Positions 25,474-33,774 of a DNA stretch of 64,000 bases are shown in pieces. The notes beneath the pieces are model-generated. The model did no database searches and was not told the DNA's origin. It worked only from the letters and a program-made list of their open reading frames with translations. A program made the translations under genes and the position numbers. The stretch is from contig NZ_AP028947.1 in assembly GCF_036323495.1 (NCBI RefSeq), positions 2,542,001-2,606,000 of the forward strand, read 5' to 3'. Origin of the DNA: Limnobacter thiooxidans (GTDB lineage Bacteria; Pseudomonadota; Gammaproteobacteria; Burkholderiales; Burkholderiaceae_B). How positions within the stretch are numbered: position 1 is the first letter of the stretch; each line of letters opens with the position of its first letter.

Positions 25474-26933
25474 CACAAAGACTCCACAAAACGGATCAGC
25501 GCAGCGCGGTCCTGCGCGGAATAACTCATGAAGCTGTTGCGGCTTTGCTCGGCTTCGCCACCATGCCAAAGTATGGCCTCCTCAACGCCCTCGGCACGCC
25601 CATCGTGCAGCAAGCGCTTGTGGTTGTTCACGTCTGGAATCAAACCGATGCCCCACAGCGGTGGTGTTTTCCACTGACGCCCGTTGGCCTTGAAATCAGG
25701 GCGGTTGTCAGCCAGGTCCTCACCCATGTCATGCAAAAGCAGATCGGTATAAGGCCAAATTTTCTGGCCTTCCAGTGCCTTGCTGCTAAGCGCTGGAAAT
25801 GGCACTTTCCCCGTGGTGTAAGCAGGCCGGTGACACACAGCACACTGCGCCTGATCAAAAAGCTTCTGGCCTTTCAGGACGACTTCATCATTCACATTTC
25901 GCCGCGCCGGTGGTGCAAGGGTGGCCTGGTAAAACACGATCTCGTTGAACAGTTTGTCGCTTAGTTCAGGTTCACCATGTTCTGAACCATTGGGTGCGCG
26001 CAAACAGTCCTTCTGGGCCTTGGTGCAGTTCTCGTGCGGAAACAGGCTGCTGGTAATGCCAATGTCGCCCAGAAAGGCCCCAGCGGTTTGATGCGCCAGC
26101 GTGGCCACGTTGGCCTTCCAGCCAAAACGCCCCAGCATTTCGCGTTGGGCATAGGCATCCCAAACCCGGTTGGGCATGCCCTTGATTGCGTCAGGCCGCT
26201 GGGCCTGCAGTTCGGCGTTAAACAACACCTCTTTCTCTTCAATCGCTTCCAGCAAACCCAGGCCGATTACCTGCGGCGCAATGCGAGGGCTGACCATGAT
26301 TTTCTTGTGCATTGGGCCATAGGCCAGGTCGGTGAATGAATATGCCGGCTTTTGAAGCACGTACGGCGTGCCGTCCGGGTATTGGCCTTGAACAGGCGTC
26401 ATGTCGATCCTGATCTTTCCTTCCGGCTTCACACCATCCACTGCCGCATTGTTCAACTGATCACCGTAGGTTGGCTCTGCAACCACGCCATGCTTTGAAT
26501 CCACGCCGGGAATGGACAGTCGAAACAGCAAATCCACAGGCTGCTCTGTATTCAGGCGATTCAGGATTTCAGGCGGTTTTCCCCGACCGTCCTGCACGTG
26601 GCAGCCCCCACAGGAACGTGCAATGAAGTGCGGCCCCAAGCCATCTCGCGCTGTGGTGGACGAAGGTGCCTGCACCCAATTTCGCTTGAAAAAGGAGTTC
26701 CCTATGGCAAAGCGGGTTCGTTCCTCATCGAGCAAATTCGCTGCGGGAAAGGAAAATGAATTCCGGCCGTCCGCAAACACTGTGGCGTCACCAGCCGTGC
26801 GCGGTGTCATTCCTTCCACTGAATCCACTTCAGCATTTGCCTCAGTGCTTGCTGCACTGACCAGGGAGCCCGCCGCCAGTACAGTGAACACCAGCATTAC
26901 ACACACTGCATTGCTTGTTTTCAAGATCAACAA
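25473..26933 (-). CDS. Di-heme oxidoreductase-family protein (DUF1111)
   Basis: About 486 residues, exported. Two c-type heme sites are visible, RSCGGCHVQDGRG (about residues 108-120) and AQCAVCHRPAYT (about 355-366), with candidate Met/His ligands downstream. The family is related to MauG/CcpA-type di-heme peroxidases and is often called a thiol oxidoreductase, without firm biochemical proof. It begins with a non-ATG codon (TTG at 26933 or 26924) 14 bases after the first imelysin gene and ends in a 1-base overlap with the second. It may oxidise Fe(II) or move electrons during periplasmic iron uptake; this is inference. Confidence 0.88.
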   Translation of the reverse strand: MLILKTSNAVCVMLVFTVLAAGSLVSAASTEANAEVDSVEGMTPRTAGDATVFADGRNSFSFPAANLLDEERTRFAIGNSFFKRNWVQAPSSTTARDGLGPHFIARSCGGCHVQDGRGKPPEILNRLNTEQPVDLLFRLSIPGVDSKHGVVAEPTYGDQLNNAAVDGVKPEGKIRIDMTPVQGQYPDGTPYVLQKPAYSFTDLAYGPMHKKIMVSPRIAPQVIGLGLLEAIEEKEVLFNAELQAQRPDAIKGMPNRVWDAYAQREMLGRFGWKANVATLAHQTAGAFLGDIGITSSLFPHENCTKAQKDCLRAPNGSEHGEPELSDKLFNEIVFYQATLAPPARRNVNDEVVLKGQKLFDQAQCAVCHRPAYTTGKVPFPALSSKALEGQKIWPYTDLLLHDMGEDLADNRPDFKANGRQWKTPPLWGIGLIPDVNNHKRLLHDGRAEGVEEAILWHGGEAEQSRNSFMSYSAQDRAALIRFVESL

Positions 26934-26946
26934 CCTCGAGAGAAAT

Positions 26947-28119
26947 TTAGGGCAAAGTCAAGGTCAGTTGGGTGATGCCAATCGCGTTGGCTGACTCCAC
27001 CAACAGTGTGCTTTGTTCAATCAGGCTAGCCACTGTGGCCTTGATTCGCTTGGGGCCAGGCGCATCTGCGCCACCAATGATTTCCCGATCAAAGGGGGCT
27101 TGAATGGCTGTCGCTGCTTTCACGGAATTCTGGATTTGTGCGGTGGTGCGCTGTGCCACTTCAGGCGCCTTGGCTGCCACAAACTCAGCCAGTGAAGGTA
27201 CCTTCAGTGTTTCACGATTGGCCTGCGGGTAGGTACCGGTCCACACATTCAAAATGCCTTGTGCATTGGTGACAGCGTCCCGGTGTGTGTTGTCGGAAAA
27301 ACAGGAATGCTCGTCTTCCTGGTCTTGGCTGAACAAGGCCACTTCCAGGCGTTCACCAGCCAACTCACCTCGCGACAGCGAACCCAGGCCCACCAGCATT
27401 TTGCGAATGGATTCCATTCCGCCTTGCTCGAATTCAGCGCGGAAATTGTTGGGCTGCCCGGGTATCCAAGCCTTTTGCACTGTTTCCAGGTCGTTCACCA
27501 ACAAGTTGGTCACTTCGCGCAAATAGGCCGCGCGGCGGTCCGCATTCTTTCCCCTGCCTTGAACATAATCGGTGTACGGTCGTTGCCCGGGGCCATTCTC
27601 ATTCAGATCCTGCCCCCACAACAAAAACTCGATGGCATGCCAACCCGTTGCTATGTTTTCTTCGCCACCCCGTTCGTTCTGTTCCACAAGCGCGGTACGC
27701 GTAATCTTGAACTTGCGGTTGTTCACAAAGCCCGCATTGCTTTTGCCCTCAACATAGTCCACGTACGATTCGTCCATCGGCCAGGCGTTGATCTGCCCCT
27801 CCGGGCCATTTTCATCGTCAATCGGCCCTCCATAAAAACGGAAAGCCTCGGTCTGCCCATACAACTCACGCGCATTCAACCAGGCTTTTTTGGCTGTATC
27901 CAGGCGGCTTGCCGTTGGTGTGTTCAGAAAGGCATTGATCGAGTCCTGCATGGTTTTCGCCGCATTCACGGTGTCGGTGTAATTGGCATGTACCAGTTGG
28001 GCATATCCCTTCACCACCTCGTCGCTTGAAGCTGCTGCCAAGGCACTACCTGCATAAATGGACACCAGCAAACCTACCGCAAACAACGCTGGTCTGAACT
28101 TGAATATTGAACATGTCAT
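26947..28119 (-). CDS. Imelysin-family protein with intact GxHxxE site
   Basis: 390 residues. The signal peptide ends GSALAAA. It carries the imelysin/M75 motif GWHAIEFLLWGQDLN (GxHxxE) and the paired repeats EAFRFYGGPIDDENGPEG and NPxQ-like loops of the IrpA/ICMP type. IrpA-type imelysins are extracytoplasmic iron-regulated proteins; peptidase activity is doubtful. It is the first gene of the imelysin, DUF1111, imelysin, DUF1513 operon and starts 45 bases from a good Fur-like box shared with the divergent hemP. Confidence 0.9.
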   Translation of the reverse strand: MTCSIFKFRPALFAVGLLVSIYAGSALAAASSDEVVKGYAQLVHANYTDTVNAAKTMQDSINAFLNTPTASRLDTAKKAWLNARELYGQTEAFRFYGGPIDDENGPEGQINAWPMDESYVDYVEGKSNAGFVNNRKFKITRTALVEQNERGGEENIATGWHAIEFLLWGQDLNENGPGQRPYTDYVQGRGKNADRRAAYLREVTNLLVNDLETVQKAWIPGQPNNFRAEFEQGGMESIRKMLVGLGSLSRGELAGERLEVALFSQDQEDEHSCFSDNTHRDAVTNAQGILNVWTGTYPQANRETLKVPSLAEFVAAKAPEVAQRTTAQIQNSVKAATAIQAPFDREIIGGADAPGPKRIKATVASLIEQSTLLVESANAIGITQLTLTLP

Positions 28120-28163
28120 GGGAACAAGGCCTGTAAGTCGAACAACAACACCGACATGTTAAT

Positions 28164-28182
28164 CATAATGAGAATTATTTGC
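28164..28182. promoter_or_regulatory. Fur-like box between the imelysin operon and hemP
   Basis: CATAATGAGAATTATTTGC matches 14 of 19 positions of the consensus GATAATGATAATCATTATC. It lies in the divergent region and could repress both the imelysin operon and hemP under iron sufficiency. Confidence 0.65.
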
Positions 28183-28248
28183 AATTATCAAAAATAGGCA
28201 TTACACTTTTTAACACTCAAACACCGAATTCAAGCCCGTTTGCCCCAC

Positions 28249-28434
28249 ATGAAAAATCCTTTATCCAATGTCCCGATCAGCCCGATTTCTTACAGCACGC
28301 AGCCCGAGGCACCCGCGGCCTTGAACACGCAACAGTTGTTCCCCAAGGGCAGCAAGGAAAGGACCATCATTCATGACAACATGGAATACCGGCTTCGAAT
28401 TACAGCGCAAGGGAAACTGATTCTGACCAAGTAA
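28249..28434 (+). CDS. hemP: HemP-family hemin uptake protein
   Basis: 61 residues. The C-terminus DNMEYRLRITAQGKLILTK is the HemP/HmuP signature. HemP is a small cytoplasmic protein that in some betaproteobacteria acts as an activator of heme-receptor genes and is usually first in a heme uptake operon. Here no heme receptor follows; a multiheme cytochrome gene starts 64 bases downstream. The ATG at 28249 is preferred to a TTG at 28240. Iron control is likely through the Fur-like box upstream. Confidence 0.88.
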   Translation: MKNPLSNVPISPISYSTQPEAPAALNTQQLFPKGSKERTIIHDNMEYRLRITAQGKLILTK

Positions 28435-28498
28435 AGGCCGTAGCTGCGGCTTTGCACTGGCGTATACTTGGGCAGCTCCGATTTTTCAGGTTGTACCC

Positions 28499-30415
28499 AT
28501 GATCACCCGCCTTGCCACAGCCACCTTGCTGCTGCTTTCCTGCCTGTCGAGCCCAAGCCTGGCTCAAAACCCAATGCCCGCCCCTGACCTGGCTGACAAG
28601 GTCCAAGCCTGTGTAGCCTGTCATGGGGCACAAGGACGCGCCAGTAGCGAAGGCTACTACCCGCGGATTGCGGGCAAACCGGAAGGCTATCTGTACAACC
28701 AGCTTGTGGCATTTCGAGACGGCGGTCGCCAGCACCCGGCCATGAATGGCATGGTGCAGCTCTTGTCCAATGACTACCTTTTGCAAATGGCCCGCTACTT
28801 TTCGGCCCAGAATCCACCCTACCCGGCCCCGGCCAAAAGTACCGCCACCCGGCAGGAATTGGAGCAAGGCAAGCAACTGGTGCTTCAGGGCCTGCCCGCC
28901 AAAAAGATTCCTGCTTGTGCTGCCTGCCATGGACAAGCATTGACTGGTGTGGAGCCTTACACCCCCGGCCTGCTAGGCTTGCCACGCGATTACCTGAATG
29001 CCCAACTTGGCAAATGGCGAAACGGGCAGCGCAAAGCAGCCGACCCCGATTGCATGCATGCTTTGGTCAAGGCTTTGACTCCGGAGGAATTGAACACGGC
29101 AACAGCCTGGCTGGCGGCACAAGCTGTACCCGCCAATCCCAAGGCATTGCCGGCAGGTCAGATGAATTTCCCGATGGAATGCGGCACGCACACAGCCACT
29201 GCCATTCCCGGCAACCGCAACGTGTCGCCAGAACCGATTGCACTCAACCTGCTTTCGGCCCAGGAAAAGCGCGGTGCTTACCTCGCACGCCTTGGCAATT
29301 GTGCGGGCTGCCACACGGTTGCACCCAACAAACCCTATGCCGGTGGGCGTGCGATTGAAACCCCTTTCGGAAAAATATTCAGCACCAACCTGACACCGGA
29401 TAAAAAAACCGGCCTGGGTCAATGGACCGCAGATGATTTCTACAAAGCCATGCACCATGGCGTTTCCAAAAACGGGGATTTTCTGTACCCCGCATTTCCC
29501 TACACCGACTACACGAAGATGAGCCGGGGTGAAGTCGACGACCTGTTTGCCTATTTGAAACGCCTGCCCGCCATTGATCAGGCCACGTCAAAACCGGATT
29601 TGCAATTTCCCTTCAATCAAAGACCATTGCTTGCCATTTGGCGCTCGCTCTACTTTACAGCGGGCGAATTCCAGGCCGACTCAAAACAAAGTGCGCAATG
29701 GAACCGGGGCGCTTACCTGGTCAACGGGCCTGGCCACTGCGCCGCCTGCCACACCCCGCGCAACAGCTTGGGCGGCCTGAAAGACGGGTTGAATCTCAGT
29801 GGCGCAACCATTCCAGTTTTGAACTGGTTTGCACCTGCGCTGAACAATCACCCTACGCAAGGCTTGGGACAATGGACGGAAGAAGACATCGCAAATTACC
29901 TGCAAAGCGGCGTTAACCGGCACAGCGCCACGTATGGCCCAATGAGTGAAGTGATTGCGCACAGCCTGCAGTTTGCAAGCACAAAGGATGCTCAGGCCAT
30001 GGCGGTGTACCTGAAAAGCCTGCCCGCCCAAGCCCCGTCTGAAAAAGAATCCACGGGTCTCGGAGAACGAACCCTGCAACCTTTGATGGTTCGGGGAGAA
30101 CAGATTTACGTCAACACTTGCGCTGAATGCCACGGCAAACAGGGCGATGGCAAAGCCAGCCAATTTCCAAGGCTGGCGGGCAATTCCAATGTAGTGGCCC
30201 CCAACCCGACCAATGCCATACGGATGGTCCTTAACGGCGGGTTTTCGCCCAGTACCCAACAAACACCTTATCCACACGGCATGCCACCCTACCGGGCAGA
30301 ATTGAACAACACCGATGTAGCAGCAGTGGTCACCTACATTCGAAGAAGCTGGGGAAACAAGGCCAGTGGTGTGGCCTCGGTGGAAGTTGACAAGTTGCGG
30401 GGACTACAGAATTAA
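28499..30415 (+). CDS. Five-heme c-type cytochrome fusion (c4-like plus dehydrogenase cytochrome subunit-like)
   Basis: 638 residues. The signal peptide ends SPSLA. Five CxxCH sites: CVACH at residues 38-42, CAACH near 141, CAGCH near 261, CAACH near 414 and CAECH near 541. The first two sit in a cytochrome c4/c553-like pair (about 30-220). The last three resemble the three-heme cytochrome subunit of membrane alcohol or gluconate dehydrogenases (FSTNLTPDKKTGLGQWTADDF and GLGQWTEEDIANYLQSGVN). It probably passes electrons from a periplasmic dehydrogenase to the oxidase chain; its dehydrogenase partner is not adjacent. The joining of the two halves in one chain is notable. Confidence 0.88.
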   Translation: MITRLATATLLLLSCLSSPSLAQNPMPAPDLADKVQACVACHGAQGRASSEGYYPRIAGKPEGYLYNQLVAFRDGGRQHPAMNGMVQLLSNDYLLQMARYFSAQNPPYPAPAKSTATRQELEQGKQLVLQGLPAKKIPACAACHGQALTGVEPYTPGLLGLPRDYLNAQLGKWRNGQRKAADPDCMHALVKALTPEELNTATAWLAAQAVPANPKALPAGQMNFPMECGTHTATAIPGNRNVSPEPIALNLLSAQEKRGAYLARLGNCAGCHTVAPNKPYAGGRAIETPFGKIFSTNLTPDKKTGLGQWTADDFYKAMHHGVSKNGDFLYPAFPYTDYTKMSRGEVDDLFAYLKRLPAIDQATSKPDLQFPFNQRPLLAIWRSLYFTAGEFQADSKQSAQWNRGAYLVNGPGHCAACHTPRNSLGGLKDGLNLSGATIPVLNWFAPALNNHPTQGLGQWTEEDIANYLQSGVNRHSATYGPMSEVIAHSLQFASTKDAQAMAVYLKSLPAQAPSEKESTGLGERTLQPLMVRGEQIYVNTCAECHGKQGDGKASQFPRLAGNSNVVAPNPTNAIRMVLNGGFSPSTQQTPYPHGMPPYRAELNNTDVAAVVTYIRRSWGNKASGVASVEVDKLRGLQN

Positions 30416-30462
30416 ATGAATTCAAATGCAGAACAGCCAAAGGTGGGTCTGCGTTCTGCCCT

Positions 30463-30663
30463 TCAAGCAGTTTGTTGGCTCATCTCACTGACCTGAAGCA
30501 GCGTGTTGTGTGCTTCGATTTCACTTTGACAATGCATGCGACACTGGCCACAACCTGAACAGGCACCTGTTTTCATGGTGATGTCTTCAACAGAGGCGCA
30601 ACCGGTGCGTACTGCTTCAGAAATGGTGCGGTCGCTGACATTGGCACAAATGCAGATGATCAT
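30463..30663 (-). CDS. bfd: Bacterioferritin-associated ferredoxin
   Basis: 66 residues. [2Fe-2S] ligands are C4 and C6 (MIICICANVSD) and C35 and C38 (GACSGCGQC), the Bfd pattern. Bfd docks on bacterioferritin and delivers electrons that reduce and release stored iron. It lies 130 bases from the bfr stop on the same strand, with its own Fur-like box directly upstream, so it is probably induced in iron starvation independently of bfr. Confidence 0.93.
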   Translation of the reverse strand: MIICICANVSDRTISEAVRTGCASVEDITMKTGACSGCGQCRMHCQSEIEAHNTLLQVSEMSQQTA

Positions 30664-30698
30664 GACGAAATCTCAAAATGCGTTGAACTTGAATAAAT

Positions 30699-30717
30699 AA
30701 TAATGATTCGCATTACT
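30699..30717. promoter_or_regulatory. Fur-like box upstream of bfd
   Basis: AATAATGATTCGCATTACT matches 13 of 19 Fur consensus positions, about 35 bases before the bfd start. Pattern evidence plus target identity. Confidence 0.65.
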
Positions 30718-30793
30718 ATAATCAAGAACTTTTTCAACGCACCTTGAAACTTGTGGTTTATAGAACGCCTGGCTTAGTTACCTTTGGTTGCCC

Positions 30794-31270
30794 TTAGTTA
30801 CTTACACCCATCATGGACTGCTCGAAATTCTGCAAACCAACCCGGTCGATCAAACTGATCTGGGTTTCAAGCCAGTCAATGTGTTCTTCGGTGTCTTCCA
30901 GAATTTCCTTGAGAAGATCGCGGGATACATAGTCACGTTCAGCCTCCGCCACGGCGATACCATCTTTGATCGTCACTTGGGCGGCACTTTCCATTTTCAG
31001 GTCACTTTCGAGAATCTCGCGGGTATTTTCGCCAATCATGAGTTTTCCCAAATCCTGCAAATTGGGCAAACCATCAAGCATCAACACACGCTCGATCAAC
31101 TTGTCGGCATGCTTCATCTCGCCAATGGATTCCTCGTACTCTTTTTTCTTGAGTACTTCGAGGCCCCAGTTCCCAAAAATACGGGAATGCAAAAAATACT
31201 GATTAATGGCCGTTAACTCGTTTTTCAACTGCGCATTCAACGCTGCAATCACTTTGCCTGAACCCTTCAT
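30794..31270 (-). CDS. bfr: Bacterioferritin
   Basis: 158 residues, forming 24-mer heme-containing iron stores. Visible ligands: ferroxidase E18, E51, H54, E94 and H130, and heme ligand M52 ([11 protein letters not shown]). Position 127, Glu in E. coli Bfr, is Thr here ([12 protein letters not shown]), so the second ExxH motif is TxxH unless Glu128 substitutes. The rest aligns residue for residue with E. coli Bfr. It lies upstream of bfd on the same strand and divergent from tonB. Confidence 0.93.
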   Translation of the reverse strand: MKGSGKVIAALNAQLKNELTAINQYFLHSRIFGNWGLEVLKKKEYEESIGEMKHADKLIERVLMLDGLPNLQDLGKLMIGENTREILESDLKMESAAQVTIKDGIAVAEAERDYVSRDLLKEILEDTEEHIDWLETQISLIDRVGLQNFEQSMMGVSN

Positions 31271-31418
31271 CCTGAAATCTCCTTCATGTGCAATGTAATA
31301 TCAATGGCAAAGTGTACAACGCATGCCGCACCAGGGTGCGACCTTTTGTCGCAACCCACAGAGCACGGAGAAAGTGCAAACTCCCCCCTGAGCGAGAAAG
31401 TTCTGCTACACTCTTTTT

Positions 31419-31437
31419 GATATCGATTCTCATTCAC
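31419..31437. promoter_or_regulatory. Fur-like box upstream of tonB
   Basis: GATATCGATTCTCATTCAC matches 13 of 19 consensus positions and sits 38 bases before the tonB start and 149 bases from the bfr start. Confidence 0.6.
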
Positions 31438-31474
31438 AAAATGCAGGGCGCACGAAACTTGCTTCTCTGCCTAC

Positions 31475-32203
31475 ATGTCGGCAAGCAACAAAACAGCAAC
31501 TAATGTAATGAATACCCTGTCCTCACCCAACCACTCAAATGCACTGGCCAATGCACTCACCTTTACGGGCGTGGTGTTGCTGCACGTGCTGGGGCTTGTG
31601 TGGGCTGCACAACACCTCAGCCTGACTGAACCTGTTGTCACGCCGCCCAGCGTTGTGGGGGTCCTGGTAGCACCGGAGCCTGCGCCCGTGGTGTCCAAAC
31701 CCTTGCCACCGCCACAAAAGCCTGAACCAAAACCGGTGAGCAAGCAGCCCCCCGCGCCGACGCCAAAGCCCAAACCAACGCCCATTGCAAAACCTGACAC
31801 GGTGCGCGAAACAGTGGCCGAGCCTGTGCAACAAGCAGCACCTAGCACACCTTCACCACAGACACCCTCCGCCGCACCCGTACAACCGGCTGCCACCGCT
31901 CCGGAAGCGCCAGCGCCTGTAACCCCTCCGCGCACCGATGCAGCCCACCTGAACAACCCGGCACCGCAATACCCACCGCTGTCACGCCGTTTGGGTGAAC
32001 AGGGGCGCGTGATGCTGGATGTCTACATATTGCCCGACGGCAGCGTGGGCGAAATCAAGCTGAACCGCACCAGCGGCTTCCCACGGCTGGACAACGCAGC
32101 CCTGCAGGCAGTCAAAAGCTGGAAATACGTGCCTGCCAAGCGGGGCGACAAACCCATTCCGTACTGGTATGTCCAACCGGTTTCATTCGTACTGAACAAC
32201 TGA
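31475..32203 (+). CDS. tonB: TonB energy transducer
   Basis: About 242 residues. One N-terminal anchor helix (NALTFTGVVLLHVLGLVWAA) is followed by a Pro/Lys-rich periplasm-spanning spacer (residues about 55-140, KPxP repeats) and a C-terminal TonB domain (YPPLSRRLGEQGRVMLDVYI through FPRLDNAALQAVKSWKY). It transmits proton-motive energy from ExbBD to outer-membrane receptors such as those at 51 and 60 kb. The start may be the ATG at 31475 or at 31508. First gene of tonB-exbB-exbD, with a Fur-like box upstream. Confidence 0.93.
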   Translation: MSASNKTATNVMNTLSSPNHSNALANALTFTGVVLLHVLGLVWAAQHLSLTEPVVTPPSVVGVLVAPEPAPVVSKPLPPPQKPEPKPVSKQPPAPTPKPKPTPIAKPDTVRETVAEPVQQAAPSTPSPQTPSAAPVQPAATAPEAPAPVTPPRTDAAHLNNPAPQYPPLSRRLGEQGRVMLDVYILPDGSVGEIKLNRTSGFPRLDNAALQAVKSWKYVPAKRGDKPIPYWYVQPVSFVLNN

Positions 32204-32235
32204 CCATTATTGATTTGAGCGAGGTTTACTGAGAA

Positions 32236-32955
32236 ATGGAAAACAATCCTTACGGCATGGCCGCCATGTGGGCCCAAGGCGACTGGGTCATCAAAAGCGT
32301 TGCGCTGCTGCTTTTGATCATGTCGATCGCATCGTGGTACGTCATCATTACCCGCAGCATCCGCCTGTACCGCCTGCGCAAAAACGTCAGCACAGTTGAT
32401 CAGTTCTGGCACACCCACAGCTTTGCTGAAGGCCTGCAAGTATTGGGCAAAGACACCGGCAACCCCTTTCACCACATGGCCATTGAAGGCCAGGCGGCGG
32501 TGAACCACCACAGCACCAACAAAGATGACCTGCACGGGCAAATCAGCCTGGCCGACTGGCTTAGCGAGGCCTTGCGCAGCGCGATGGAAGAGGCTGCAGA
32601 GAAACTGCAATCAGGCCTCTCCATTCTGGCATCAGTGGGTTCCACTGCGCCGTTTGTTGGCCTCTTCGGCACAGTGTGGGGCATTTATCACGCCCTGGTC
32701 GGCATTGGGGTTTCAGGCCAGGCCAGCATCGACAAGGTGGCGGGCCCCGTGGGTGAAGCGCTGATCATGACCGCATTTGGTTTGGCCGTGGCCATTCCCG
32801 CGGTGCTGGGCTACAACGCGCTGACCCGCGCCAACAAGGGTTTGTTGAGCAAATTGAACCGCTTCGCACGGCAACTGCATGCCTATTTCCTGACCGGCTC
32901 CCCGATGCAGAAGGATTCTGCTGTGCGCACCATGTCCTTGAAACGGGAGGCGTAA
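32236..32955 (+). CDS. exbB: ExbB proton channel subunit
   Basis: 239 residues, MotA/TolQ/ExbB family with three membrane helices: one near the N-terminus (SVALLLLIMSIASWYVIITR) and two in the C-terminal half (GSTAPFVGLFGTVWGIYHAL and LIMTAFGLAVAIPAVLGYNA). It harvests proton motive force with ExbD to drive TonB. It lies 32 bases after tonB and 3 bases before exbD. Confidence 0.94.
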   Translation: MENNPYGMAAMWAQGDWVIKSVALLLLIMSIASWYVIITRSIRLYRLRKNVSTVDQFWHTHSFAEGLQVLGKDTGNPFHHMAIEGQAAVNHHSTNKDDLHGQISLADWLSEALRSAMEEAAEKLQSGLSILASVGSTAPFVGLFGTVWGIYHALVGIGVSGQASIDKVAGPVGEALIMTAFGLAVAIPAVLGYNALTRANKGLLSKLNRFARQLHAYFLTGSPMQKDSAVRTMSLKREA

Positions 32956-32958
32956 GCC

Positions 32959-33372
32959 ATGTCGTTCAACTCTTACGATGACCAGCAGGAAATCAGCGAA
33001 ATCAACATGACACCGCTGGTGGATGTCATGTTGGTGTTGCTGATCATCTTCATCATTACTGTGCCCGTAATCACACACTCTGTGAAAGTGGACCTGCCAC
33101 AGGCCAGTCAGCAGCCCACCGAAGTGAAGCCTGATGTCGTCACACTGACTGTGCAACGCGATGGTGCATTGATGTGGAATGAGGAAGAATTGAGTTTCGA
33201 TAATCTTGAACTGCGACTGCAAACTGTTGCGCAGCAAGACAAGCAACCCGAACTGCGCATTCAAGGCGACAAAGCGGTTGAATATGAAAAGGTCGTTCAG
33301 GTGATGGCCGCTGCGCAACGCGCTGGCGTTGAAAAACTGGGCTTTGTGACTGAACCGGCCAACGCGCCTTGA
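32959..33372 (+). CDS. exbD: ExbD accessory protein
   Basis: 137 residues. One membrane helix (TPLVDVMLVLLIIFIITVPV) contains the essential Asp of the ExbD/TolR family, preceded by ISEINM. The periplasmic domain runs to the end. It assembles with ExbB to energise TonB. Last gene of the tonB operon, with a terminator-like hairpin 25 bases downstream. Confidence 0.94.
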   Translation: MSFNSYDDQQEISEINMTPLVDVMLVLLIIFIITVPVITHSVKVDLPQASQQPTEVKPDVVTLTVQRDGALMWNEEELSFDNLELRLQTVAQQDKQPELRIQGDKAVEYEKVVQVMAAAQRAGVEKLGFVTEPANAP

Positions 33373-33396
33373 AATGATCAGAAGCTGAGGTAACAC

Positions 33397-33428
33397 AAGC
33401 CATCCGTTGAAAACGTGGTGGCTTTTTT
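33397..33428 (+). terminator. Probable intrinsic terminator of tonB-exbB-exbD
   Basis: AAGCCATC and GTGGTGGCTT form an imperfect stem with wobble pairs around an AAA-containing loop, followed by TTTTTTG. Confidence 0.65.
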
Positions 33429-33774
33429 GTTGGGGCCGAGGAAATCAACTGTTGTGCAAAAAAGCACTGGTGATTGCAAATGACGACTATCTTGTCCCTT
33501 TGTATCACTACTTTAAGTGACTCCACCTGACACCTTTTTTTAACTTTCTCTTACCAGTGCTAGCGTGCTGTTGGTCAAACACTCAATCGGTGGATGTTCA
33601 GTCTGCTGGTTCAATCTGCCAAAGTGATGGCAAGCGAGACGATTAACTTGGTGGCACGGTAAAAAAATCGTCGTGTTGGTGTGCGAGAATTAAAAAAGCC
33701 GCCTGAATAATCTATAAATTCTGTTAATTCAATATCCTTTTAATTCAATATCTATTCATTTTTAACGGCCATTC
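33429..33774. other. 346-base AT-rich leader before pgi
   Basis: No credible gene. The last 60 bases are very AT-rich and carry a direct repeat TTAATTCAATATC (about 33724 and 33740), which may be part of the pgi promoter or a regulator site. I find no HexR-like box here. Confidence 0.5.

Noticed and set aside
26947..28119. EfeO component of an EfeUOB iron transporter
   Set aside because: Imelysin-family identity is clear, but no EfeU permease or EfeB peroxidase is adjacent; the cluster is of the DUF1111/DUF1513 type.
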